Of a DNA stretch of 64,000 bases, positions 21,149 through 32,105 are shown in pieces. A program made the position numbers and the translations under genes. The DNA is from Massospora cicadina (lineage: Eukaryota > Entomophthoromycota > Entomophthoromycetes > Entomophthorales > Entomophthoraceae), in assembly GCA_022478985.1 (NCBI GenBank), contig JAKSZP010006684.1:124001-188000 (forward strand), written 5' to 3'. The notes beneath the pieces were generated by a model. The model was not told the origin of the DNA, made no database searches, and worked only from the letters and a program-made list of their open reading frames with translations. Each line of letters starts with the position of its first letter. The stretch's first letter is position 1.

Positions 21149-22698
21149 TGTCAGGAAGATGGCAGATAATGTTTAGACTGGCCTGCCAGTCAGGATGCAA
21201 AAGCATCCAAAAGGCAAACCAGAATGTTAGAGGCATTGCTTCTCAAATGACGTCAAAATGTGCAGGAAGATGAGAAACAATCAAATGCCAGCGGGCCACA
21301 AATCTAAAAAGAAACCCAGCAAGAAACCAGGCGGTTGTGACTCCAGACCCAATGGCCTTGGTGTTGGGAGTTGCAAGATCTGATTGGGTAGTGGGGGTCT
21401 TAATAAGAAACTTGGCACAAAAAACTTTGGCGAGGGGGTGGATCTTCGCATGGAATGGTGATAGTTGGGCCCACAGGATACCTTTATCCTGCTGGCGGAT
21501 GGTCTGTGCAATTGGGGATAGTTTCACAAAATCATTGATATGATGAGCCTAATTGAATGTGGTAGGTACTAAGGTTACTCATCGCTGGGATTGCCCAGTT
21601 GATAAGAGGCCCGTGAGGCCACATCAGATATGTCATGGGGGTTTGGCAAGAAAAATTTAAAGCAAATCAAATAAATTGGAGCATGGGAAATATTTTTAAT
21701 GAATAGTAAGATAATAAAATTGACCATCAATTTCTTCAGTTTGTTACAACTGCATAAATAGATGATCAATTTGGTGAACAGCTTAGAAAAGTGTGGGATT
21801 AGAGCCCTCAAGATTTGACTTAACCCAGTGAACTTTAAGTGAGGGGGGAGAATAACAAACTTAATTTAAACCAACTTTGAAAGTGATGGCGGTGGGCCAA
21901 GTTGCTGTCAGTTTGTCTATGGATTCCCAAATTGTGGTTTTACTGCAGTTATTATGGTTAACACAATGGAGTTTACCCAATGGGCAACGAGAACCTCTCA
22001 AGGGTATCCCACATAGGGGAAGTCCCAAGAGGTTGGGAACAGGTTTGGGGTGCCCAACCCACCTGCACCCAATTGCTTTGGCATCCGTTTGACAAAGAAG
22101 GATTTTTTGGATGAAGATCTTTATATTTTTGGGAAGGTTCCGAGCTGGTGGCAACTTTTGATGATGGCCCAATGCCATAGGCATGTTCCACTGACAATTT
22201 GACATTAGGAGCATTCTTCATAAGAGGTACACGCCCGTCAGGATTTTGTTCCCAGTAATTATGGGGCAGGTTTCAAACTGGAGACAACTTTTCTCAATGG
22301 CCCAATGCCATTAGCGAGTTTTGTTAAGGATTTGACACTTGACACTTCATTTCCTATAATTATGTGTCCATCAGGATTTGTTGCCAAGGGTTTGGGGCTC
22401 TCAGACCTCAATGGTGAAGGCTCAAGGCCATCAACTTTATGTGAACATTTTTCCCCGTGGGGATCCTTATTTCTGATATTTCAGTGCAAATTTCCTCAAT
22501 TTGCTGTACTAATTCAGCTTAAGTAAATGTGGGAAAGGTGGCGGAGTCTTAATTGGAGACTGTTACTCATTGCTCATCCCCCACATGGGTTAGGTCGCCC
22601 TGTGAGATGAGAGGGGCAGCTGGCCTTTTCAAACCCTTTTTGTAGGGAATGGGAACGCCACACAGTTCAAGCAGATGGGGCACTCCCCTGGATTTACA
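21149..22698 (-). repeat. T3 5' LTR (1550 bp)
   Basis: TGTCAGGAAGATGGC to TGGATTTACA. On the - strand it holds the U3 peptide in broken frame ('PLISQGDLTHVGDEQ' near 22600, then 'AELVQQIEEICTEI' near 22510) and, downstream of the predicted start, 'AMPLTFWFAFWMLL' near 21200, equivalent to T2's hydrophobic leader. Confidence 0.88.
21718..21760 (-). promoter_or_regulatory. T3 TATA box and predicted start/self-primer
   Basis: On the - strand TATTTATGCA starts at 21760, and GATGGTCAATT starts at 21728, a spacing of 32 nt. The surrounding 'TGATCA..TATTTA..CAGTTG' matches T2's 'TGATCACTATTTAATCAGTTG'. Confidence 0.65.
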
Positions 22699-23813
22699 AA
22701 GTTAGAATCATTGCCTATTTTGCCCCAAAACCTGTGAGGTCATCAAAATTTTTCTCAACTATCTGAAGACTTGAAACCCCCTGCCCACTGCTCCCCTGGC
22801 CAATCAGAGCACACCACTGAACCTCATGGGACCAACCCTTTGAAGCTTCTCCCTGATCCACCCCTCCCTTCTTAAGACAACAGCCCCCTAGGGTCTGTCA
22901 TTGATTCATTCTACTACCTTTGCTAAAGTTTCAAATAAAACCCCTGTTTGCCATATTCAGCTTATCATGGAGTATATCCACCACCTCTGATTTTAGAAAA
23001 TTCTACCTATTGATCTGGCAAAGCACAATGCCACCCAAGTTATTGTTCCAACAATCATCAACTGGGTCAACTGCTTAATTGACCCCTCTACCCAGCATGT
23101 TGTCACCAATACTTTTGAAAATTTAGCCCATATGGCACATACTCATCTGCCATCCCTGTCTCACATCTGTTTATCAAGAATCTGGTTTGCTGATCCTCTT
23201 CTGGTTCAGCAGTTTCACTCATTTGGTAAAACAGCAACAGGTCAACTCCATCTCATCACCAGTGGAGCCCAGATCCCCACACAGTCAATATGAAGGTCTT
23301 GTTTGCCCAAGGGGCCTGGAGCACCCCCCCCTCAGGGGAAGCTTTGGCCCCAGCTCCTTGCATGGGACTCACTCTCATCCCACCTTTATTGTCAACCCTG
23401 CATCAGAATCTGAAATATCATGTTTTAATCCTCTTTATCTGCTTTAAAGAATCAACTGGCTCTATACCTTGCATGAGCCTCCAGTAGGGCCCCAAGGCAC
23501 TAACCTGCCTCTTAGCTACCCAGTAGCCTACCCAAAGGCCAGTAACTGTAGAACCCTGAGGAGTTGATGTCATCCCTGCCTCTCCCATCCCTGGGGTTGC
23601 ACCCATGGGACCTGTAATTGCCCTATCTCAGCCATTTGGTTTGCTTTGGGGGCCTTTGGTACATTATTAAACTTCTGCTACCCTTGCTTTAATGCTTTAA
23701 CCCCACTTTTCAGTTAATCAGACCACTATGCCTCTGGCATTCTAGGCTTTCCACTGGGTCTTCAAAAACCCCAATTGGGAGCCAGTCTAATCTTTATCAG
23801 CGCACCTTTGACA

Positions 23814-25996
23814 CTATCAAACCCTCTCAAGAAGGATAGTCTTCTTCAAATTAGCTGCAGCCCTGACAAGTTCTAACCCAAGCTATCCATAAAGTTTTAT
23901 AAGGGCTAGGGATGCTCTCCCAGGTATTTGGATACGAAGCTAATCACCCAGCTCAAACTTTGTGACTATTTTTAACAGGTTCACCCCTAAATAGATTAAG
24001 CTCATTGGTACACACTTAACTAGTTACCAAATTGGGGTACTACCACCCCTCAGTAAAACTAAATTGAGCCATACACCTGTTGCAACAACTTAGTGCTGAT
24101 GTTTAAGGTGGAACCCAGGTTTAGGTGAAAGGGTGTTTATCAACCTAATATATCTAATCGGTGAGAGACTTTAGGATAACTTTTGCTGCTTACTGTACTG
24201 ACAGCTCGGCCCTTAATTATCGGCCTTCACCTAAACCTTATAACGTTGGGTACGGCTGATGGATAGTTTTAAGGCGATGTGGTTTCCCATACTGAAGTTG
24301 TAAGGATCTATGGTAAATTATAGAGAGTAAGCTTTTGTGCGATGGGAACGATGTTAGGGTCGACACCTTCAGATATGACCTGCCGGCAGGTGATCTAAGG
24401 CAGCCGATATAGGGTAATATCGGCTCTTAAAGGGTTAACGGGTGGTTCACACCTCTAGTGATGGACGTATTAGGTAAAATATGCGGCGCATTTTAAAATG
24501 ATGGCAAACGTATAGTAAAGGTACAGAAACTTGGGGGGCATCGTACTTGCGTTACGGTGCTGGATATATCTTATAAGCAAATTTCTGAGCTGGTGGGTAA
24601 CCAGACTAAAGTATCGATACGTGAGTAAAGTTGGTTCCGAGTAACTTAAACTTTAACTTGGGATATAGATGAGCGAAGATATACCGGTAACCATTCCCTT
24701 CGGCTTATAAATTTTTGGGCAAGTGCCAAAACGATAAGATCTGTGAAACCACGGCTAGACCAATATAATTGAGAGTAGCAAGGAGGCACCCTCGTTAGTA
24801 AAGTCGCTTACCGATATATTGGTAAAAGGCTTCAAATTGGACCATCTAAAAGAAAGGGCTGAGGGTGAAGGTGGTTTCAAACCGGGGTGGTTAATCTAAG
24901 CTGGTAGGGTTTGGCCTGGAAGGGGATTTAATTTAGCTGAATAAAGTTTAGCCATATGGGTGAAGCTGCAAAACTTAAATTAAAGGGAACCCATGAATGG
25001 CGCGGCGCAAGGCCTGTTCCATACTAAGGATCGGTGTCCCCAGATTTCTAGAGCTGGCCAAGCTTGTTTTTATCGGCTTAAAAGATTTATGGCCCTTTCG
25101 AGCGCCATCTCATACTGCATGATTCTTGGACTTCAGAAGTTGGATGCTCGGTGGTATAGGTTAATGGTTGACATTTCAGCCTATACTTATATAATACCCG
25201 TACCCTGGTTTATAAGTCTCTAGTTCCTCGGGTCACTAGGGTTTAAGTGGGGTTGTCCTAAAGTTGGTTCCACGCCTGAATGACGGGCGAGGACGGATCC
25301 TTTTATAGCCTCAAACGGAACTAACCGCCTTGGATCACTTATAGTGACTCTTTAGGGCCGCACCATCTCAAAAGTTTAATCCGGTTTATCGATTATGGCC
25401 AATCTCGACGTCGGGTTAATTTGAAGTTATGCCCGTTTGTAACCATCTTTTTAATGATCGGTTTGAGATGTAGACAGCTTCAAAGTTCGCTTACCGTAAC
25501 GGTAGTTTCAGATTAATCTGCCACCGTTTGATAGCTTGACTTCCTGAGTGGCTTCACGATAACAACCGAAGCTGGCAACTGGAATATGGTAACGGTAATA
25601 ATTTAGACGCTTAGCTTAGTGGCAGCTTTAGGTTGTTACGCTTAAAATCAAACTTAAGGTAACCTGTCAAGGGATTTATAAACAACGGACTAAGAATTAA
25701 ACGAGCTTTAGCTGCTTAGCTCTTACGGGATGGGTTAAAAACGTGGGGCCGTTTAGAAAAGATCACCAGGGTCATAACGCACCCCACCTCAAGATTGAAA
25801 CCAAGACTAGGGCCGCAATTAAACATGGCTAATCTGTGCCTTAGCTCCAACCGAACTAACCATATCGTCCAACACAATTTAAAGCGGCGAGGTTAAAAGT
25901 CTTAGTTTGAGCACCTGCAAGTAAATAAAATACTTTATTTTAAATAGAATTAACATCGGTTGCTGGGCGCACCCTTTAAAAGCAACTCGGTAAAAA
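23814..25996. other. CpG-rich, probably genic region, unresolved
   Basis: From about 23.94 kb CpG is frequent and no retroelement motif is seen. No ORF exceeds 80 codons, as expected if introns are as short and frequent as in the neighbouring TBC gene. Short protein-like stretches exist on both strands: + 24518-24628, with a leucine-rich-repeat-like 'VTVLDISYKQISEL'; + 24993-25223, with a TPR-like pattern; - about 25240-25360, with 'RRLVPFEAIKGSVLARH'. None could be joined into a gene or identified. AATAAA at 25925 (+) would suit a gene ending convergently with the TBC gene. Confidence 0.4.
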
Positions 25997-27845
25997 CTAC
26001 CTAAAGGAGCCGCCATTATGATAGTTCCAAGTGATGCCAATCAGAACGGCAACCCCCAAGCAGAGTGTCCAATTGTCCACATGCGGAAGAAACGTAAGAT
26101 TCAAATACTGTTTCCATACAACCGGCTGGTGTACCACCTGGTTAAGGTCGCCAGCAGCCATCAGCGCTTCGATGTGGGCGATAGAATTATAGAGCTCCGG
26201 GGGCTTGCGTTTAAAAACCAGGGCTCGTAAATATTAAAGCAGGAGCTGCGATATCGATTAGACAAAGCCGCCAGCATGAACAAAACGAAACCTACTTGGG
26301 ATGCAACCACGCCATACTCGAAGCCCGTTTCAGCCTAGTGAGGGGGTACCTTTGATGTAACGTATTGGCCTTCTCAAAGAGCGACTCCACATCCAAGGCT
26401 CCGGCATTACCCATCTCTGGCGCACAACTTAACTCTATTTTACTAAACAACTTTGATAGGGAGGTGTGCACCAAGGCGTAATCGGGTTCTAAGGAAATGA
26501 TCTCCGCTCGAAAATGTAGGGTAAGCTAAAGGTTAGCCAAAATTAAACCACGGCAACCCACCGCTGCCGCAATATAGACCGCCATACAGGGATGCGTGGC
26601 CAGCATGTATTCCACAAGGCGGGCGGCGAGCTCGAGTTCCATCACATCATGGGTTCCCCAAGTCAAGACCCAACTCAGCGCGTAGTACGGAGGAACTTCG
26701 CAACTTCAGGTTAGCCAGTCTCCTTAATCGCTTACTCCTGAAGAAAGCGATATAGCTCTTCATCCGCAAGCCGTAGGAGAACAAATATCAAGTCCAGCTG
26801 CTGCATGGCCGGCTCGAGGTTAGATTGCATAGCATCGCCCTTATATAGAACAGAGAAAGATGCTGCAACGCGCGTGCAGCCCTTGATTGGCCCATCACCA
26901 AAAGAAGGCAGGCAGCTATATCATGATAGCCCTAGTATTTAAGCCAAGCCAGCTAGCAGAACTACCTGAAAATAACCCAGCTGCGGTTCCGACCGGAGCA
27001 CCCTTTTGATAAGCTTGGATAGCTGAGAACGCTTCGCCTCCTTTGAGCTTTCTGAAAGCCCTACGCTCACGTTAAGATCCGTAATTAAACCCCAAAATTA
27101 CCTCTGGGATAAGTGTTGAGGCTGCGGATGATATCCAAGTCCACCTGCGCCTCATCAGGATGCGTATGGGCTGAACTAAGGGATTAAATTTGCGAACTAA
27201 GTAGGCGTTTACTTTTCGGCTTCGGCCCCGGCTTGTTGTAGCTCTTTAATAGTATCGCCCTAAAGTTCAAAGCTTGTGAATATGCGCCATCGGGTAAACA
27301 TGGGCTGAATTTAAACGACATTCTATCCCCAAGGAAATATAAAAATAAAAAGGCGCCTTCCAACCAACCCCAGATAAACTTTACACCCTTAAAGCATGAG
27401 CATAACCGATATACGTTCCTTAAAAGTTTTGTATAAGCTGAGAACGTCAATCTGAAGGCTTAACACCATTTCAACTTGAACGATAAACAACCAGCATTGG
27501 TGACCAAAGATTAGGGATAAAGGGGTCAAACCAGTTACAGCACCAAGATTTACCAAGCCTTGGAACGTAGCTTATTATTGATGAGGCCTAAAGGCGATTT
27601 AGCCAAAGCCCTCAGCTCCAAAAAGGAATGGTCAGCGATCGCTTTAGCAACCCTCTCGCGCTTCAACCGCCTCGAACTCGTCTCATCCGCAAAGGCTTTT
27701 GAGTTTAAAGGCTTCGATCTATCCTTTGGGCGCAGTTTTAAGGACCTCATCCTAGTTTTAAAACGAAGGCTGTCAACCGATTCGCGTTTATCAATTAGGT
27801 ATTCACTCACCAAAGCTCACCCTCAGCTATGCTCTCATCATTCAT
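25997..27845 (-). CDS. TBC-domain Rab GTPase-activating protein (TBC1D20/Gyp8-like)
   Basis: Inferred exons: 27845-27811, 27769-27554, 27175-27102, 27060-26966, 26931-26736, 26703-26562, 26525-26296 and 26245-25997, giving about 412 codons, close to TBC1D20's size. Visible TBC features in order: 'LRALAKSPLGLINNKLRSKA', 'VDLDIIRS' (Arg finger in the IxxDxxR motif), 'YFQGYHDIAACLLLV' (Gln finger, YxQ), 'YYALSWVLTWGTHD', 'LATHPCMAVYIAAAL', and a C-terminal hydrophobic anchor 'WTLCLGVAVLIGITW'. Known members stimulate GTP hydrolysis by Rab1/Ypt1 at the ER-Golgi. Oddities: the WPxLLG segment expected after exon 2 was not found in 27553-27176, and exons 5 and 8 each lack one base to stay in frame (near 26838 and in a T5 run near 26213). 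Either base errors or recent inactivation. Start chosen at the ATG whose short exon joins in phase. Confidence 0.82.
26526..27810 (-). other. Ultra-short introns of the TBC gene
   Basis: Inferred introns: 27810-27770 (41 nt), 27101-27061 (41), 26965-26932 (34), 26735-26704 (32), 26561-26526 (36), and further downstream 26295-26246 (50). All are GT-AG, and phase is preserved across each splice. Two end in the near-identical CTAACCTGAAG and CTAACCTTTAG, putting a branch-point-like CTAAC only a few bases from the acceptor. They were placed by restoring the conserved TBC protein. No transcript evidence is available. Confidence 0.65.
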
Positions 27846-28028
27846 TGTAAAGTCAGCTGGTTATATGAGCATCAAGTGGGTTTGGGATCTCGACGATCCT
27901 GCCAATTCGTCACAACTTCTAAGGGGATTAGTGACCGGAGGTGAATTGACAACCTGATAAAATTCAAATGGGTTCGTATGCGTTTACCTCTCGAAGGTAA
28001 TCCACATTTAACATTTTAGCTAATTGGC

Positions 28029-28056
28029 AGGGTAGATACCCTAGGGTAGATACCCT
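28029..28056. repeat. Tandem 14-mer upstream of the TBC gene
   Basis: Two exact, head-to-tail copies of AGGGTAGATACCCT, itself an imperfect palindrome (AGGGTA..TACCCT). They lie 184 bp upstream of the TBC start codon, next to a TATATATATAAG run at 28065-28076. Position suggests a promoter element for the gene. Confidence 0.5.
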
Positions 28057-28079
28057 AATCTCTATTATATATATAAGCC

Positions 28080-29882
28080 AACCCTTATCATCATTTCTTC
28101 TAAACCACATAAGCTAGGAATTTAGATATTTAAACTTGAGATTCTTGGTCCATAGACATATAATAAGAAACTATTTATTAAATCATTTACTTTTTTATAT
28201 AAAACCATGGTTTGATTTAAAGCCAATTTAATCTCTCTTATAAAACAATTTAACTGCCATACATTTTTTTTAGTACTAGATGTTAACTGCCATACATTAA
28301 AATTTATTTTTCCCAAACCAAAATACCCATGTACATAAGGTTTAAGATGTATATGCAGCTTGTTTATTAGGTTCTTGCGTGGGTAAGGGTCTTTTTAAAA
28401 TATGATGTCTGACTACAGTAATTGGAAAATCATTAATCGATATATAAATCACTTCTAGTAACTCAATAGCATTTTTTATTTAGATCTAAACTTGTTTATA
28501 ATATTTCCAATGGTTTTATATAACCCACCATGTTTTATTTTTATTCCCTTTAGTTGCACTTGCTGGAAGAGAACTTTAACTGATATAGAGCCATTAAATT
28601 TTTTGATAGCTGGAATGCTGGTCCCTCACCAAGTTATCAATATTAAAGTGATGGTGCATAACTGTTCTCTCCTATCCTACCCAGTACTTAGTAATATCTC
28701 GATAAATTTTTGGTTTTTGGGATGATATGATATATGATATATGTAACAACTGGCTGAGGTCTAGATTATGTAATTAGACATATCTAGAGTACCCTACACT
28801 GGTAAGCGCTGGTATCTAAGCTATAAGTCAAACCTATTGCCTATGGAACTACCTATAAACTCTTAGCAGTGGGTGAGATATTCCATTTAAAAGTTACAGG
28901 TATTCCAAGATAGAATCTAACTTGCCAGTTTGAGGAGGTACTGTGGGAGCCTAAAGAATAAGGTTGTAGGGAACTTCAAGGAGAGACACCTTAATATTGT
29001 TATTCTAATAGCTTATCCAACAAATTTAATATTTTGCAGCATTAATAACTATCAGCATACCAATAGAATAAAAATGAGACCCTACAAATATATTCCCATG
29101 TCACATTCAATTCTAACTAATGATCCCAAATTGTAGATAAATCTGTTGTTGCTCCTGTTATACCAGAGAAAGGGTAAAAGTGAAAAATTAAGGATAAGAC
29201 TCAGTTTTTAATTAAAAAGTGACAATATCTAAAAGCATCTTCAGGGACATATTCATGCAACAAGCAGTTACCTTGGACTGAAAAAATATTTAAGTCTTTG
29301 GTATGACAATCTTACTGATTATACCAGAGGTATGATTGTTTTACTTTGACCTTGAACATGATGACCTGGTGCCATGCCCTGAGAATAGAAGAAGGCGAGT
29401 CCCAGCATATGCTGTAGCAGTGGCAAAGACTACCTCCACACGCTTGAGCCAAATCCTGAACCCCTGTACAGCTTCCTCACCCATTAACATGATTTTGATG
29501 AGCACTTCCTCTATGCTATCTAAGTATAAAAGTAATTCCAAATGATCTCTTTTGAAAGCGAAAGTGGTATGGGTGGATAACTTTATGCCAACTTTTTAAG
29601 TTCAGGTATTAGGAGAGTCGCTGTAACTCCCCAATTCCCAGTGAGGTGATATTGGGCCTAAACCCAGATCAACAGGGGATTTATTATTTAAACAAAGAGA
29701 GAATCATAATAAGTGGTAACCACAGCTTGAAGACAATGAAACAGAACCAACTATAAAGCAAAATTTACTAAATTACAGAGGAGGGTAACCCATTGGTTCA
29801 AGTCTAAAGGGGAGCTCATTATAGTCAGTAGTCATCACAGCCTTTCCACTTTAGTGCTTCAAGCATGAGTTTTCTAGAATTA
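28080..29882. other. AT-rich intergenic DNA
   Basis: No gene, RNA or element terminus was recognised. It contains the micro-insertion at 28266-28282 and short AT-rich simple repeats (GATATAT near 28735). Small ORFs have no coding character. Confidence 0.5.
28266..28282 (-). mobile_element. Micro-insertion: truncated SINE/LINE tail #2
   Basis: A 17-bp insert, on the - strand CATCTAGTACTAAAAAA minus variable A's, between perfect 16-bp copies of TTAACTGCCATACATT (28250-28265 and 28283-28298). Confidence 0.8.
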
Positions 29883-30963
29883 GTGTATGCCAAGAGAGTG
29901 TTTATAATTCTCCAGTTTCCAGCAAGGTAGTGCACGGTGCGCAATCCTAACACCAGGGAACTAGTTGTTAGTATTATGGGGAGAACAGCCCCGCAGAGGG
30001 TGCTGGACTAAAGTAACACAGGGCAAGGGTGTTCAATGTTGTATATATTATTAAGTAGCAAACAAACAATAAGTCTTGGTGGATCTCAAAGAGGGGTCCA
30101 TATCCAATTGGTGTTCTGGGCTGGAGGACTTGGGTGCCTCATTCTGAGGGGCCAGGGTGGACCAGTGGTGCATCAGATGCAATTGTTAATTTTATGCAAA
30201 TAAAATGGCTGATGTTGTTAGAGGCCTCCCCAAAGTGATCTGTGCACAGGTTTACCCAAGTTACCATATAAAAATTTAAACAAATGGAATTTTATTAAAA
30301 GGAAGATGACTAAAAGGAAAGTTGGCCTCAAGTATCATACTTTAAACAAGTGGAGGCAAGTCGCTAATCAGGGAAAATAGTTCCAAGCTAAAATGAACCA
30401 ATTGTGCACCATACCATTAGCCAGGGTACTATAGCTTGAGATCAACTGAACTTGAGTGATTGATTGCAAGCTGAGCTATCTTAATTTGAAATTTCAAAAA
30501 GTAATATGGCTTAACCCCCGTTCTCTGAGCAACTGAACCAAACTATTATTGTTGAGGATAATTCTCATCCATTATAATGCCACTGCCATAACACAAAGCT
30601 GGGCATCATGCACTTTCCCTGGACCAATCTGGGCATATCTAGCCTGCACCCAGCGTTGGTACAAGTTGTGCTTTAAGTCAGGTAGTTCCTGAAGCTTGAC
30701 CTTTTTGGTCTCCTGACGTCCAGACTTGTCTTGTCAGTTGGTTCCCTTAATGATTGCAACGGATGGAAAAACCCCAGTTTCGACCACCATATACTAAAAT
30801 AATTCTTTGGTGCATCAACAAGCAACCAAAGTAGCCTAACAGAGTAGGGAGAGGTTTGGGGCACAAACAGCGCCAAACATTGCCTACTACTAGTTGGTTA
30901 TGCAAAATCCTCTGGGTGGTTGGTCTGACCCAAACCACTCAAAAAGCTCCTTGACTGGATACC

Positions 30964-32082
30964 TGTAAGTCCTGGAGAACGTCCTCTGGGTGTTGACTGG
31001 GCCATTTTCCCATTTCAAGTAAGAAGTCACCAAAGAGGATGGCTGTACCCCTCATTACTCAGGGTGATCTCTCTCACATAGTAGATGAGTGCTGGGTAAC
31101 AGCTCTCTCACTTTGGATCCCATTTCCAGTATCCACACTAACCTCAGCAGAACTGGTACAAGAAATCAGTGAAATTTGCACTGAGATCACCAAAATAAAA
31201 TTAATTGTAACCAATTCGAGTGGCAATCCACCCAATGCTCAGATTTTAAATGGTCATAAAGGTATGAAGACTGATCTATTGGCTGGAATGTCTGACGATT
31301 GTGATTCAATTAACATGACAATTGAAAAAATCTCTCCCTCCCAAATCTGTCAGGCATCACCCCCAATGGGCAGCTTCCTGCTGACAAATTGGGCATTGCA
31401 CCTGATGCAATGCCATTGACCAAACAAATGGCCCAGTGACTGAGCACAGGCAGGTTGGGCGTCCCAAACCTGTTCCCAACCAAATGGGCCCACCCCTATG
31501 TGGGGTGGCCTTGGGGGATTCCTGCCGCTCATCGGGCTAAATGCCGTCATGCCAACTGTCAGAAATGTAGTTGAGCTTTGGTTCAGACATCTGAGGTTAA
31601 ACTGACAGCAACTCAGCCTGTCGCTGAATTTTGCAATGATGGTTCCCAAGGAACTAACCACCCATTCCCAAATAATTTACCAGTTAGGTCAAATTTGAGG
31701 GACCAGATCCTGGATTTGCTTTCTCCCAAATTGACTACTATTTAATCAGTCGCATCACACTGAGAAAATTGTTGGTCAATTTTTCTTTCCTAATTTTTCC
31801 ATTAAAATTCTTCCTAAAAATTTATTTTTTACATGTTAAAAATAAAGCCGCCTTATCCGCTGACATTCTCATACCCATGGGGGTTAACAGCCGTGTGCAT
31901 CTGGTACTTTATTTTGTGCCTATATAAAATTCTGGCTCACCAGCAGATATTGGTGGAATTCTTTCTCAGTTCCATATTTGTCATATCAGCAGCAGTGCCT
32001 CTGGCATTCTGGTTTGCTGTTTGGATGCTCTGGCACCTGGGCTGGCAGGCTAGTCTAATTCTTACTTGCTGTTCGCCTAAAA
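30964..32082 (+). repeat. Solo LTR of the T2 family (1119 bp)
   Basis: TGTAAGTCCTGG to GCCTAAAA (the terminal GACA has decayed), flanked by perfect ATACC copies (30959-30963 and 32083-32087). It retains TATTTAA (31739), TTGGTCAATTT (31772, 33 nt downstream), the U3 ORF (31039-31419, 127 codons, 'GDLSHIVDECWVTA') and an unbroken hydrophobic leader ORF. Confidence 0.9.
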
Positions 32083-32105
32083 ATACCCAAAAAACCAACA
32101 GGTAA
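31833..32105 (+). CDS. LTR leader ORF, unbroken hydrophobic copy
   Basis: 90 codons from an ATG 61 nt after the predicted transcript start. A short polar N-terminus 'MLKIKPPYPLTFSYP' is followed by almost continuous hydrophobic sequence: 'VCIWYFILCLYKIL', 'FFLSSIFVISAAVPLAFWF' and 'LGWQASLILTCC', enough for two or three membrane spans by eye. It runs past the LTR end. In the intact element it would continue across the primer-binding site into the internal region, as in T2. No family recognised. Confidence 0.5.
   Translation: MLKIKPPYPLTFSYPWGLTAVCIWYFILCLYKILAHQQILVEFFLSSIFVISAAVPLAFWFAVWMLWHLGWQASLILTCCSPKNTQKTNR

Larger units (their letters stand above)
13461..22698 (-). mobile_element. 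T3, Ty3/gypsy chromovirus in T1's LTR
   Basis: Read on the - strand, a 5' LTR (22698-21149), self-primer site, gag, protease, RT, RNase H, integrase, chromodomain and 3' LTR (16667-13461) are all present. Flanks are ATGTT (13456-13460) and AAGTT (22699-22703), a 4/5 duplication. Removing the nested solo LTR, the two LTRs are 1561 and 1550 bp. Unlike T2 it retains about 1.06 kb between primer-binding site and protease, enough for gag. Many stops. Confidence 0.88.
1600..23813 (+). mobile_element. T1, Ty3/gypsy chromovirus, host of nested insertions
   Basis: Order on the + strand is protease remnant (2790-3075), reverse transcriptase and RNase H (3260-5260), integrase (5560-6346, resuming at 12412), chromodomain (12640-12850), polypurine tract and 3' LTR (12963-13460 and 22699-23813). 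Reading across the insertions restores the family order, which shows these pieces belong to one element. It was entered by a solo LTR at 3553, by T2 at 6347 and by T3 at 13461. Many stops and frameshifts mean it is long dead. The left boundary is not established. Confidence 0.65.
12963..23813 (+). repeat. T1 3' LTR, split by T3
   Basis: The left part (12963-13460) starts TGTAAGTCCAGAGCC. The right part (22699-23813) ends 'ACCTTTGACA'. Joined length is about 1613 bp, matching the 1641-bp solo LTR at 14360. The U3 part encodes 'VDPLSQLSGLAYVVDERCV', near-identical to the solo LTR's 'MDPLSQLSNLAHVVDKRWV'. The last 200 bp match the LTR ends elsewhere ('GGGAGCCAGTCTAATC'). An AATAAA lies at about 22936. 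A damaged open frame at about 23020-23290 is probably LTR-encoded. Confidence 0.7.

Noticed and set aside
24300..25100. Resemblance to ribosomal RNA or organellar DNA
   Set aside because: Short strings looked rRNA-like, but none of the universal rRNA core sequences could be aligned over more than a few bases.
24960..25230. TPR-like pattern on the + strand (and a weaker one on the - strand of the same DNA)
   Set aside because: The repeat spacing needs gaps, both strands give similarly loose matches, and no neighbouring repeat units were found. Kept only as a hint in the region entry.
26018..26230. A 70-codon + strand ORF in the host island
   Set aside because: It is the antisense shadow of the TBC gene's last exon; the - strand reading there gives the conserved tail with the membrane anchor.
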